From positions 1-34,180 of the forward strand of contig JADGCJ010000024.1 in assembly GCA_015229045.1 (NCBI GenBank): a DNA stretch of 34,180 nucleotides. The letters run 5' to 3'. Position numbers and translations under genes: made by a program. The DNA comes from Magnetococcales bacterium (GTDB taxonomy: Bacteria; Pseudomonadota; Magnetococcia; Magnetococcales; DC0425bin3). The stretch's first letter is position 1. Each line of letters opens with the position of its first letter. Shown here piece by piece: positions 25,815 through 34,180 of the stretch. The notes under the pieces are model-generated. The model worked only from the letters and a program-made list of their open reading frames with translations, was not told the origin of the DNA and made no database searches.

Positions 25815-28800
25815 CTACGTGCCAGGATAATAATCCTGCAACGCCTTGCAATGGAACCCGGTATCCTGCACTGCCTCCATGGCGGAGACAGCAGCTCGCA
25901 TGCCGGCCACGGTCGTGAAATAGGGAATTTTGCACATCAGGGCGGTGCGCCGCACGACGAAGGAGTCTCCCGTGGCCTGCTTTCCCTCCGTGGTGTTGAA
26001 CACCAGGGCGATGGTGCCATTCTTCATATGATCGACCACATGGGGGCGGCCTTCGTTGACCTTGTTGATGGTCTCCACCTCCAGGCCATCGCGGCGCAGG
26101 CGCTCGGCCGTGCCACGGGTGGCGCAGAGCCGATACCCCAGTTCCAGCAGTTGCCGGGAGGGATGGATCATGCCATCCTTGTCGGCATCGCGCACCGAGA
26201 CAAATATTTTTTGCTGCGGCTTGAGATCCCTGGCGCGGGGCAGGAACACCCCGGCGCCGAACTGGGCCTTGGCAAACGCCATACCGAAAGAGTCGGCAAT
26301 CCCCATCACCTCGCCGGTGGATTTCATCTCCGGTCCCAGGATGGTATCCACGCCCCGGAATTTGGCAAAGGGGAAGACCGACTCCTTGACCGAAATGTGT
26401 TTGGGCCGGAGGGAACGGGTCATGCCGGTTTGGGCGAGGGTCTCACCGGCCATGAGCCGGGCAGCGATCTTGGCCAGCGGAACCCCGGTGGCTTTCGAGA
26501 CAAACGGCACCGTCCGCGAGGCCCGCGGATTGACCTCCAGGATGTACACCTGGCCCTGGCAGATGGCAAACTGGACATTCATGAGTCCTATGACACCCAG
26601 GGCAGCGGCAAGTTTCAGGGTTTGCCGCTCGATTTCGTCGCTCAGATCACCGCTGATGGAGTAGGGAGGCAGGGAACAGGCAGAATCCCCGGAGTGGACA
26701 CCGGCCTCCTCGATGTGTTCCATGATGCCGCCGACCACGGCGCTGCGACCATCGGCCACACAATCCACATCCACCTCGATGGCATCCTGGAGAAAGTGGT
26801 CGATCAACACCGGATGGTCCGGCGAGGCCTGCACCGCCGTGCGCATGTAGCGATTCAAGTCCCGGGTATCGAAGACAATCTCCATCGCCCGTCCGCCCAG
26901 CACATAGGAGGGGCGCACCACCACCGGATAGCCGACCCGTTCGGCCACCTCCAACGCCTCGGCCTCCGAACGGGCCAGACCGTTGGCCGGTTGCCGCAAT
27001 GCCAGACGATGCAAAAGTTTCTGGAAACGCTCGCGGTCTTCGGCAACATCGATGGCATCCGGGGTGGTGCCGATGATGGGCACCCCGGCTGCCTCCAATG
27101 GTTTGGCAAGCTTCAAGGGGGTCTGGCCACCAAACTGCACGATCACCCCATGGGGTTTTTCCACATCGACGATGGAGAGGACATCCTCCAGGGTCAGCGG
27201 CTCGAAGTAGAGCCGATCCGAAGTGTCATAATCGGTGGAGACCGTCTCGGGGTTGCAGTTGACCATGATGGTTTCATAACCCGCCTCGCGCAGGGCAAAG
27301 GAGGCATGGACGCAACAATAGTCAAACTCGATCCCCTGACCAATGCGATTGGGTCCGCCACCGAGGATCATGATTTTCTTGCGCACCGAAGGGAGCGCCT
27401 CGCACACCGCCTCGTAGGTGGAGTACATGTAGGCGGTCTGGGTGGAAAACTCCGCCGCACAGGTATCCACCCGCTTGAACACCGGCCTGATCCCGGCTGC
27501 CAGGCGTGTCTGGCGCACGGCATCGGCGCTGGTCCGCAACAGGTGGGCCAGGCGACTGTCGGCAAAGCCCATGGCCTTGACCTCCCGCAGCCGTTCCGGG
27601 GCGATCTCTTGCAGGGAGAGACCCCGCAAATTCTCCTCGGCGGCAACGATCTGCCAGATTTGATCAAGAAACCACGGGTCGATGCTCGTCAACTGGTTGA
27701 CCCAGGCCACGGAACGACCACAGCGGAACGCCTCGGCCACATACAATACCCGATCCGGTCCCGTCTGATGCAGCTCCTTCTCCAGAGTGGCCTGACGATC
27801 CTCCAGAGAGAGGGCTGGATCAAGAATTTCATCCAGACCGCTCAGACCCGTCTCCAGGGATCGCAGGGCCTTTTGGAAGGACTCCTTGAAGGTCCGTCCA
27901 ATGGCCATTGCCTCGCCGACCGATTTCATCTGGGTGGTCAGACGGGGTTCGGCCTGGGGAAATTTTTCGAAGGTGAAACGGGGAATCTTGGTGACGACAT
28001 AATCGATGGTCGGCTCGAAGGAGGCCGGAATCACCCCGGTGATGTCGTTCATGATCTCGGGGAGGGTATATCCGACCGCCAGCTTGGCCGCCACCTTGGC
28101 GATGGGAAACCCCGTCGCCTTGGAAGCCAGGGCCGACGACCGGGAGACCCTCGGGTTCATCTCGATGATCACCAGGCGTCCGGTCTCCGGATGCACGGCG
28201 AACTGGACATTGGAGCCGCCTGTATCGACACCGATCTCGCGCAAGACGGCAATCGAGGCGTTGCGCATGATCTGGTACTCTTTGTCCGTCAGGGTCAAGG
28301 CCGGGGCGACGGTGATGGAGTCACCCGTATGGACTCCCATGGGATCGAGATTTTCGATGGAACAAATGATGATGGCGTTGTCGCAACGATCGCGCACCAC
28401 CTCCATTTCATACTCTTTCCAGCCCAGGACGGACTCTTCCACCAACACCTCGGTGATCGGCGAGGCCTCCAGACCCAGAAGGATGATCTCCTCGAACTCC
28501 TCCTGGTTGTAGGCGATGCCGCCGCCGGTGCCGCCCATGGTGAAGCTCGGGCGCATGACGACCGGAAACCCCACCTCCTCCAGGATGCGCCGTGCGTCCT
28601 CCAGGTTATGGGCAAAACCGGAGCGCGGCATATCCAGCCCGATTCTGGTCATGGCATTTTTGAACAGCTCGCGATTTTCGGCCTTGTCGATCGCCTCCCG
28701 GGTGGCGCCGATCATCTCCACGCCATACCTTTCCAGGATACCGCGTTCGGCCAGCTGCATGGCGATATTGAGTCCCGTCTGTCCTCCCATCGTTGGCAAC

Positions 28801-29057
28801 AGGGCATGAGGACGCTCGGTACGGATGATCTCGGTGACCATCTCCGCCGTTATCGGTTCGATGTAGGTGCGAGCCGCCATGTTCGGATCGGTCATGATGG
28901 TGGCCGGATTGGAGTTGACCAGAACCACCTGGTACCCCTCCTCACCCAGGGCCTTGCAGGCCTGGGCGCCCGAATAATCAAACTCGCAGGCCTGACCAAT
29001 GATGATCGGGCCCGATCCGATCAGCAGGATCTTTTGTATGTCGGTGCGTTTCGGCAT
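25815..29057 (-). CDS. carB: Carbamoyl-phosphate synthase large subunit
   Basis: A 1080-residue enzyme, the full family length. With CarA it makes carbamoyl phosphate from glutamine, bicarbonate and two ATP, feeding pyrimidine and arginine synthesis. It has two homologous ATP-grasp halves: N-terminal [29 protein letters not shown] and [10 protein letters not shown], and the second half with [24 protein letters not shown]. Both contain a biotin-carboxylase-like fold. The oligomerisation region lies between, and the C-terminal MGS-like allosteric domain ([15 protein letters not shown] and [15 protein letters not shown]) is where UMP or ornithine usually bind. ATG 29057 follows the carA stop by 4 bases with GAGGGA upstream. 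No broken motif is seen. Confidence 0.98.
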   Translation of the reverse strand: MPKRTDIQKILLIGSGPIIIGQACEFDYSGAQACKALGEEGYQVVLVNSNPATIMTDPNMAARTYIEPITAEMVTEIIRTERPHALLPTMGGQTGLNIAMQLAERGILERYGVEMIGATREAIDKAENRELFKNAMTRIGLDMPRSGFAHNLEDARRILEEVGFPVVMRPSFTMGGTGGGIAYNQEEFEEIILLGLEASPITEVLVEESVLGWKEYEMEVVRDRCDNAIIICSIENLDPMGVHTGDSITVAPALTLTDKEYQIMRNASIAVLREIGVDTGGSNVQFAVHPETGRLVIIEMNPRVSRSSALASKATGFPIAKVAAKLAVGYTLPEIMNDITGVIPASFEPTIDYVVTKIPRFTFEKFPQAEPRLTTQMKSVGEAMAIGRTFKESFQKALRSLETGLSGLDEILDPALSLEDRQATLEKELHQTGPDRVLYVAEAFRCGRSVAWVNQLTSIDPWFLDQIWQIVAAEENLRGLSLQEIAPERLREVKAMGFADSRLAHLLRTSADAVRQTRLAAGIRPVFKRVDTCAAEFSTQTAYMYSTYEAVCEALPSVRKKIMILGGGPNRIGQGIEFDYCCVHASFALREAGYETIMVNCNPETVSTDYDTSDRLYFEPLTLEDVLSIVDVEKPHGVIVQFGGQTPLKLAKPLEAAGVPIIGTTPDAIDVAEDRERFQKLLHRLALRQPANGLARSEAEALEVAERVGYPVVVRPSYVLGGRAMEIVFDTRDLNRYMRTAVQASPDHPVLIDHFLQDAIEVDVDCVADGRSAVVGGIMEHIEEAGVHSGDSACSLPPYSISGDLSDEIERQTLKLAAALGVIGLMNVQFAICQGQVYILEVNPRASRTVPFVSKATGVPLAKIAARLMAGETLAQTGMTRSLRPKHISVKESVFPFAKFRGVDTILGPEMKSTGEVMGIADSFGMAFAKAQFGAGVFLPRARDLKPQQKIFVSVRDADKDGMIHPSRQLLELGYRLCATRGTAERLRRDGLEVETINKVNEGRPHVVDHMKNGTIALVFNTTEGKQATGDSFVVRRTALMCKIPYFTTVAGMRAAVSAMEAVQDTGFHCKALQDYYPGT

Positions 29058-29061
29058 TCCC

Positions 29062-30207
29062 TCATCCCCGCATCAGGTCGGCAAACTGCCGGAAGAGATA
29101 GCGCGAGTCATGCGGCCCCGGACTCGCCTCCGGATGAAACTGCACGGAAAACACCGGGCGATCCACCAGGCGTATCCCCTCCACGGTGCCATCGAACAGG
29201 GAACGGTGCGTCACGTCGACACCGGCTGGCAGGGTACTCTCTTCGACCATGAAGCCATGGTTCTGGGCTGTCACCTCCACCTGCCGCGTCGCCAGATTCT
29301 GTACGGGATGGTTCCCACCGCGGTGCCCGAATTTCATTTTGGCCGTCCGGCCACCCAGGGCCAGACAGAGCATCTGGTGCCCCAGGCAGATCCCGAACAG
29401 GGGTTTGTCGCTGGTCAACAGCGTCCGGATGGTCGCAATACCACTCTTGACAGCATCCGGATCCCCCGGACCGTTGGAGAGAAAAACACCATCCGGATCA
29501 AGAGCCAGGATCTCTTCGGCCGGGGCCGTGGCAGTCACCACCGTGAGCCGACAGCCAACCTCGATCAGACAGCGAAGAATATTATGCTTGACCCCGAAAT
29601 CCATGACCACCACGTGGTGCTTCCCCGCGCCATCTCCCTGTTTGACGTGGCCATGTCCCAACCGCCACGTCCCCTCGTGCCAGGTGTACGCCGAGGCACA
29701 GGTCACATCGCCGGTCAGATCCATGCCGACCAGACCGGGCCAGGCACGTGCCTGGGCAAGCAGCTCCGCCGGATCGTCGCCCAGGGTGGAGAGGGCACCG
29801 CGTTGCGCCCCCTTGCTGCGCAGCAGGTTGACCAAGTGCCGGGTGTCGATCCCCTCGATGGCCGGAATGCCGTAACGTTGCAAAAAGGTGCCAAGATCCT
29901 CGCGTTGTCGCCAGTTGGAGACGATGCGCGAGGACTCCTTGATCACAAAGCCACGAATGAACGGCCGCGCCGACTCCATGTCCTCGGGATTGATGCCGAC
30001 ATTGCCAATCTGAGTGGCGGTCATGGTGACAATCTGGCCAGCGTAGGATGGATCGCTCATGATCTCCTGATAGCCGGTCATGGAGGTGTTGAAGCACACC
30101 TCGCCAACCTGCCGGGAGGCAGCCCCCAGGGCACGGCCCGTGAAAACCGTACCGTCTTCGAGAACCAGGATCGCTGCCGCTTTTTTTGCTGCCGATGATC
30201 CACCCAC
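29062..30207 (-). CDS. carA: Carbamoyl-phosphate synthase small subunit (glutaminase)
   Basis: A 381-residue glutamine amidotransferase subunit, as long as the E. coli protein (382). It releases ammonia from glutamine for CarB. It starts [24 protein letters not shown], and has [26 protein letters not shown] and a class I glutaminase domain with Cys274 in GICLGHQM, plus [16 protein letters not shown] with His and Glu of the triad. GTG 30207 is chosen because GGGGAG (30215-30220) lies 7 nt upstream. The frame remains open to 30345 and crosses the promoter and its G tract, giving ATG candidates at 30240 and 30252. These lack a ribosome site. It is the first gene of the carA-carB-greA-rlmE-guaB-guaA cluster. 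Confidence 0.96.
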   Translation of the reverse strand: MGGSSAAKKAAAILVLEDGTVFTGRALGAASRQVGEVCFNTSMTGYQEIMSDPSYAGQIVTMTATQIGNVGINPEDMESARPFIRGFVIKESSRIVSNWRQREDLGTFLQRYGIPAIEGIDTRHLVNLLRSKGAQRGALSTLGDDPAELLAQARAWPGLVGMDLTGDVTCASAYTWHEGTWRLGHGHVKQGDGAGKHHVVVMDFGVKHNILRCLIEVGCRLTVVTATAPAEEILALDPDGVFLSNGPGDPDAVKSGIATIRTLLTSDKPLFGICLGHQMLCLALGGRTAKMKFGHRGGNHPVQNLATRQVEVTAQNHGFMVEESTLPAGVDVTHRSLFDGTVEGIRLVDRPVFSVQFHPEASPGPHDSRYLFRQFADLMRG

Positions 30208-30265
30208 GCTGCCACTCCCCAACCCTGTCGACCCGACCATCCCGTAACGCATTCTTGTGGTCGCG

Positions 30266-30294
30266 GTTATACCCCCCCCCCCCCCCCAAGTCAA
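30266..30294 (-). promoter_or_regulatory. carA promoter with a poly-G spacer, candidate phase-variable switch
   Basis: On the minus strand TTGACT (30289-30294) and TATAAC (30266-30271) match the sigma70 consensus at 5 of 6 positions each. The spacer is 17 nt, the optimum, and consists of one T and 16 consecutive G. Start would be near 30258, giving a leader of about 50 nt to GTG 30207. In Neisseria and other pathogens, gain or loss of a G in such spacers changes promoter strength. Confidence 0.8.
30272..30287. repeat. C16/G16 homopolymer tract
   Basis: Sixteen C in a row on the plus strand (16 G on the carA strand). It is the longest homopolymer I noticed in the window; other runs I saw are 9 or shorter. 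It lies entirely between -35 and -10 of the carA promoter. Confidence 0.95.
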
Positions 30295-30434
30295 TGCCAT
30301 GGGACCGCCCCCCACGACAGGCCGTTTTGCCTTCCTCGTTTTCAATTATTTTTTTATATGATAGGCTGTCACTTTCGTTTTTTCTGTGGCAATTCTCGAA
30401 CAAGAGAAGACACGACCATGGAGCGGATCCCCTG

Positions 30435-32081
30435 ATGGAACGATGGCGTCTCTACAGTGGCGTCGTGCTGATGGTTTTTGTCCTGATGCACGTCCTGGCA
30501 CACATTCCGGGTATTTTTTCCGTTTCTCTCATGGATACCAGCGGTGAATACCTGACCGAAAGTTGGGATTTTTATCCTTTGTACCTGCTTTTGATCCTGG
30601 CGATGATCATTCATCCCACCCTGGCGCTTTGGACACTTGTCCGGCGCCGCAGTTTTCGTATGCCGAACTGGCAACTCTGGCAGATCGGGCTCGGCTTGCT
30701 GATCCCCTTCTATCTCCTGGATCATCTACTCGTTAATGCCATTCTGGATCGACTCACCTCTTTTCATGCCAGTTATAATTTTGTTCTTACAGCGGTTTGG
30801 CAACTCCAGCCAGGGCAGGGGGTCAAACTGGGCATTGGCCTCATTCTGGTGTGGACCCACGCCGTTCTTGGTTTTCGCCAGTGGCAAGGCCACCGCCCCT
30901 GGTTCACCCGCTGGCGCCCGACCCTGCTGGTGTTGACCTTTCTGATCCCTTGTCTCAGCCTGGCCGGGTATGTGGCAGCCGGGGCACGCACTCCTCATCC
31001 GGACCACCAGCCACACCTGGTTGATCAAATCATCGGCAAGGCCGGTTTTACCCCCGAGATGTCCCACTGGGTACACAAATACAGTGAGCTGCTGACTCTG
31101 CTCGGTGTGGGTACTCTGCTTCTGCTCCTGGCGGTGCGCAAAATGCGCCTGTACTTTTTGCTGCGCGGATCAACCCCCAAGCTTTTCTATCGGGATAATT
31201 TCATCCTGAACGTTCCTAGCGGCGCGACGGTCCTGGAGGTGGTCCAGATGGAGGGGATCGCTCATGCGGCTATTTGTGGCGGGCGCGGGCGTTGCAGTGT
31301 CTGTCGGGTGCGCATCGGCCAGGGTGGGGAACTCCTGCCCCCCCCCAATTCCGTGGAACGTCACGTTCTCAATCGCGTCGGTGCCCCGGATTCGGTTCGG
31401 CTGGCCTGCCAGATCCGCCCCCAGGCCGACCTGGAAGTCACACCGCAGCTTCCCCCCTCGGCTTCGGCTGCCGATGGCGCACCCGATCCGGGCCATAAAC
31501 TGGGCCGCGAAGCCGAGGTGGCCATTCTTTTCGCCGATCTGCGTGGTTTCACCACCCTCGCCGAAGGCCGCCTGCCCTTCGATGTCGTCTACATCCTGAA
31601 TCAATATTTCAAACTGATGGGCAGGTCGGTCGAAGAGTCGGGAGGATATCTCGACAAGTTCATTGGTGACGGCGTCATGGCCCTGTTCGGCATCAAGTCG
31701 GGCGTCGCCGCCGGTTGTCGCGAAGCCTTGCATTGCGCCACGCTCGTCGATGCCGGCCTGGCACACCTGAACGATCAACTGCGGCACGAAATCAATCAGC
31801 CACTTCGCGTGGGCATAGGCATCCATGCCGGTCCTGTCATCCTGGGCGAGATGGGCTATGGCACCACCCGCCATCTGACCGCCCTGGGCGATGCCGTCAA
31901 CATTGCCAGCCGGTTGGAAGGAGCCACCAAAGAGTTGGGCGTACAACTCGTCGTCTCGGATGTCGTCGCCCGGCATGGAAGCATCCCCTCCAACCTCTTC
32001 CAGCAAACCGATATGACCATCAGGGGGCGCACCGAGCCTCTTGTCGTCCACAGCATCTCCTCGGCAAAGCTCCTCGACTAA
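30435..32081 (+). CDS. Membrane adenylate cyclase with 2Fe-2S ferredoxin domain
   Basis: A 548-residue protein in three parts. Residues 1-240 hold about six hydrophobic helices with several histidines (for example HVLAHIPG, HPTLALW, WTHAVLG), like a cytochrome-b-type or heme-binding membrane domain. Residues about 250-340 form a plant-type ferredoxin, Cys281, Cys287, Cys290 and Cys325 (ICGGRGRCSVC...LACQ). Residues about 355-545 form a class III cyclase catalytic domain with metal-binding Asp368 (FADLRGFT) and Asp412 (KFIGDG), base-contact Lys408, and transition-state Asn489 and Arg493 (NIASRLEG). It probably makes cAMP in response to redox or electron flow. ATG 30435 precedes the first helix. 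A divergent promoter for carA lies upstream. A C9 run (31338-31346) sits between ferredoxin cysteines. Confidence 0.87.
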   Translation: MERWRLYSGVVLMVFVLMHVLAHIPGIFSVSLMDTSGEYLTESWDFYPLYLLLILAMIIHPTLALWTLVRRRSFRMPNWQLWQIGLGLLIPFYLLDHLLVNAILDRLTSFHASYNFVLTAVWQLQPGQGVKLGIGLILVWTHAVLGFRQWQGHRPWFTRWRPTLLVLTFLIPCLSLAGYVAAGARTPHPDHQPHLVDQIIGKAGFTPEMSHWVHKYSELLTLLGVGTLLLLLAVRKMRLYFLLRGSTPKLFYRDNFILNVPSGATVLEVVQMEGIAHAAICGGRGRCSVCRVRIGQGGELLPPPNSVERHVLNRVGAPDSVRLACQIRPQADLEVTPQLPPSASAADGAPDPGHKLGREAEVAILFADLRGFTTLAEGRLPFDVVYILNQYFKLMGRSVEESGGYLDKFIGDGVMALFGIKSGVAAGCREALHCATLVDAGLAHLNDQLRHEINQPLRVGIGIHAGPVILGEMGYGTTRHLTALGDAVNIASRLEGATKELGVQLVVSDVVARHGSIPSNLFQQTDMTIRGRTEPLVVHSISSAKLLD

Positions 32082-32148
32082 CCTTCATGGATGGGGGAAG
32101 CCTCCCTCCACCCTCCGATTCATGAGAATCGCTGCGCGACTTTCACGG
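32082..32148 (+). repeat. Intergenic repeat family, copy 2
   Basis: Begins directly after the cyclase stop codon and ends 25 bases before the next start. It aligns to 9474-9540 without gaps. Its beginning folds as GGGGGA-loop-TCCCTC. It may separate the cyclase and DUF294 genes transcriptionally or act on the message between them. Confidence 0.65.
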
Positions 32149-32173
32149 TAAACAGTAAAAGGGCGTCCTTGCA

Positions 32174-34042
32174 ATGGATATAGAACTCATCGAAATTGTT
32201 GATTTTATCAGCAAGCACCCCCCCTTCTCCCTGCTGTCGTATTCCCTGCGGGAGTCGCTTCCCTCCCGCATGGAGATCAGCTACATGCGGCGTGGCCAGG
32301 TGATTTTACAAATTGGCCATGAGAACACCATCTTGTACATCATTCGCAGTGGCGCCGTGGAGATGCACTCCCCGGATGGCGAACTGCTCCAGCGCCTGGG
32401 AGAGGGAGAGGTGTTCGGGGCACAAGCCCTGCTGCATGGGGGACGTGTCCACAACCAGGTGGTCGTCATCGAAGATTCACTGTTCTACAGGTTGCCGAAG
32501 GAGGATTTTGACCGTCTCTGCCGGGAAGAGTACCTGTTCGCGGATTTTTTTGTTCCTCAGGGAGCGGACCGGCTCCGCGTCGGCCTGCGCAACATCCAAC
32601 CCATTCTTGGCCGAATCAACCTGGCAACGGCCCGGATCGGGGATATCCCCTTGCAAAAGCCCGTCACGGCCCTCCCCTCGACGCGCATCCGCCACGCAGC
32701 GGAAAAAATGCTCTCGGGTCGCACCTCGGCCCTGATCCTGAGGGGAGAGGAATCCCTGCAAGGCATCGTGACCGACCGCGACCTGAGTACGCGGGTCATC
32801 GCCGCCGGTTTGTCGCCCGATCTGCCGGTGGCCACGGTCATGACCCCCCACCCCATCACCGCCGACAAGAATGACTACGTTTTTGACGTCATGCTCTCCA
32901 TGGTTTCACACAACATCAATCATCTGCCAGTCATGGATGGACCCCATCTGGTGGGACTGCTGACCAGTCAGGATCTCTTTTCCAGGCAGCAGGGGAGTTC
33001 GCCGGTCCGGTTGGTGGGACAGATCAGCCGTATCGACAATCTGGAGGATTTGCGGGCAGCCGTCCAGGAGGCACAGCTGCTCCTGGTCAGCATGGTATCG
33101 GCCCACGCCACGGCCCAGAGCATGGAGCGCATTCTGACCCATCTGACCGACGCCGTCACTGTGCGCCTCCTGCGCATGGCCGAAGAGAAGCTTGGCCAAC
33201 CCCCCGTGCCCTACGCCTGGATGGCCGCCGGCTCCCAGGGACGCCAGGAGCAAGGGGTTCAAGGCGATCAGGACAATTTTTTGATCATCGATGACCGCTT
33301 TGATCCCCAGGAGCACGAAGCCTATTTCGATGCCCTGAGTCGTTTTGTTTGTGACGGTTTGAACGAGTGTGGCTACATCTACTGCCCCGGCGACATGATG
33401 GCCGCCAATCGTGACTGGCGATTACCTCTGCAACAGTGGCGGAAACGGTTTGCTGTCTGGATCGATGAGCCATCACCCAAAGCCCTGATGTTGACCTGTA
33501 TTTTCTTCGATCTGCGCCTGGTTCATGGCGAAAAACCCTTAAGCGATGCCCTGCATGGATATATTCTCGAAAAGGTCAAAGGCAACCGCGTCTTTCTGGC
33601 CCACATGACGGTCAACGCCCTGAGCCGCCAACCTCCCCTGGGATTTTTTCGCAACCTCGTCCTGCAACACAGCGGTGAACACGACGAGACCCTCGATCTG
33701 AAAATTCATGGTGTGATTCCCATCGTCGATCTCGCCCGGATCTATGCCCTGGAAGCCGGTCTGCCGGAAGTGAACACCCACGAACGCCTGCATGCCGCCA
33801 GCCAGATGGGCAGCGTCAGCCAAGGCAGCGCCCGGGATCTGGATGACGCCCTGGAATTCATCGCCTTCACCCGTCTGCGTCATCAGGCGAACCGGCTCCA
33901 CGAGGGCAAACCTGTCAATAATTTTTTGCCACCCAAAGAGCTGTCCGACCTGGAGCGCAACCATTTGAAGGATGCCTTCAAGGTGGTCAAAACCCTGCAA
34001 CGCGCCCTGGCATTGCATCACCAGGTATCCAGAATCTCTTGA
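32174..34042 (+). CDS. Cyclic-nucleotide-binding, CBS and DUF294 nucleotidyltransferase protein
   Basis: A 622-residue cytosolic protein in order: a cyclic-nucleotide-binding-like domain (about residues 25-130; GQVILQIGHENTILYIIRSGAVEMHSP, LGEGEVFGAQALL), two CBS domains (about 150-275; GIVTDRDLSTRVIA, MTPHPITADKNDYV, NHLPVMDGPHLVGLLTSQDL), and a DUF294 nucleotidyltransferase-like domain. The DUF294 domain (about 330-470) carries AAGSQGRQEQ and GDQDNFLI, the usual metal-binding acidic pair, followed by a helical DUF294_C. It resembles GlnD-type enzymes, but its reaction is unknown. It follows the adenylate cyclase, which suggests that cAMP is the ligand. The start ATG 32174 has a weak ribosome site. 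It is 10 bases before the next gene. Confidence 0.85.
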   Translation: MDIELIEIVDFISKHPPFSLLSYSLRESLPSRMEISYMRRGQVILQIGHENTILYIIRSGAVEMHSPDGELLQRLGEGEVFGAQALLHGGRVHNQVVVIEDSLFYRLPKEDFDRLCREEYLFADFFVPQGADRLRVGLRNIQPILGRINLATARIGDIPLQKPVTALPSTRIRHAAEKMLSGRTSALILRGEESLQGIVTDRDLSTRVIAAGLSPDLPVATVMTPHPITADKNDYVFDVMLSMVSHNINHLPVMDGPHLVGLLTSQDLFSRQQGSSPVRLVGQISRIDNLEDLRAAVQEAQLLLVSMVSAHATAQSMERILTHLTDAVTVRLLRMAEEKLGQPPVPYAWMAAGSQGRQEQGVQGDQDNFLIIDDRFDPQEHEAYFDALSRFVCDGLNECGYIYCPGDMMAANRDWRLPLQQWRKRFAVWIDEPSPKALMLTCIFFDLRLVHGEKPLSDALHGYILEKVKGNRVFLAHMTVNALSRQPPLGFFRNLVLQHSGEHDETLDLKIHGVIPIVDLARIYALEAGLPEVNTHERLHAASQMGSVSQGSARDLDDALEFIAFTRLRHQANRLHEGKPVNNFLPPKELSDLERNHLKDAFKVVKTLQRALALHHQVSRIS

Positions 34043-34052
34043 GGTCGTAACC

Positions 34053-34180
34053 ATGTCATCCTGGGTTTCCATCCTCGACATGCGTCGGCGCTACCTGCTC
34101 AACCGTGCTCCGCCGGGAACCATGCGCGACTACCTGTCGGTCCCTTTTCCCTCCGGCAGGACCCCCTGCGACAGCGTTCC
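34053..34180 (+). CDS. Probable DnaQ-like exonuclease, 5' end only (truncated by window)
   Basis: From ATG 34053 the first 42 codons are visible (MSSWVSILDMRRRYLL...PPGTMRDYLSVPFP...). GAGG at 34041-34044 gives an 8-nt spacing, and the gene starts 10 bases after the DUF294 stop. This order, a cyclic-nucleotide/CBS/DUF294 protein followed by a 3'-5' exonuclease of the DNA polymerase III epsilon type, is common, and the beginning with RRRYLLxRAPPGxxRDYL is like those I recall. The catalytic motifs lie beyond the window, so the identification rests on the first 40 residues and the neighbour. Confidence 0.55.
   Translation, partial: MSSWVSILDMRRRYLLNRAPPGTMRDYLSVPFPSGRTPCDSV

Noticed and set aside
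30208..30345. Longer CarA reading from 30345, 30300, 30252 or 30240, in which the G tract would be translated
   Set aside because: GTG 30207 has a ribosome site at 7 nt and gives the normal CarA length; the extension runs over the -35, spacer and -10 and has no such site. Translation of the tract remains possible but is less likely.

Overview
The window looks like chromosomal DNA from a GC-rich proteobacterium. GTG starts, a tRNA gene with encoded CCA, sigma70-like promoters and housekeeping genes of proteobacterial type (YejE/YejF, GuaBA, CarAB, GreA, RlmE, RlmN) support this. The many short intergenic repeats and the ferredoxin-adenylate cyclase are compatible with a magnetococcal or alphaproteobacterial-type lineage. 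That placement is inference only.

Left part (1 to about 5330) is accessory DNA. It opens inside the last 54 codons of an IS256-type transposase. Next come an unrecognised gene with its own terminator and a tightly coupled plus-strand module: an AlpA-like HTH protein, a RepB-primase/RepA-helicase gene split by a -1 shift, a small ORF carrying iteron-like repeats, and small hypothetical proteins. A SEL1-repeat lipoprotein-like or secreted protein built from eight 108-bp units runs on the minus strand. The region ends at a tRNA-Lys(TTT) gene whose 3' end faces the accessory DNA, with GGGTACT repeats and a terminator beside it.

Middle part (5409 to 16082): a large GH57-like glycoside hydrolase, a small TPR protein, and a hybrid sensor kinase whose first receiver domain has Glu in place of the phosphoacceptor Asp. 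A Cys-rich small protein, two exported proteins of unknown function, ndk and rlmN follow.

Right part (16083 to 34180): a polytopic GT-C-like membrane protein, the yejE-yejF peptide ABC transporter pair (no yejA or yejB nearby), and a vapBC toxin-antitoxin pair with an operator-promoter. Then six minus-strand genes, carA-carB-greA-rlmE-guaB-guaA, are packed with gaps of 45 nt or less, so pyrimidine/arginine and guanine nucleotide synthesis may share one transcript. The carA promoter is the most striking item: its -35 and -10 boxes are separated by exactly 17 nt, made of one T and an uninterrupted run of 16 G. That is the architecture of phase-variable promoters, here placed in front of core nucleotide biosynthesis genes. 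Divergent from it lies a signalling cluster: a membrane adenylate cyclase with a 2Fe-2S ferredoxin domain, a cyclic-nucleotide-binding/CBS/DUF294 protein, and the start of what is probably a DnaQ-like exonuclease.

A family of about 67-bp intergenic repeats is present in at least three copies (9474, 14319 and 32082).
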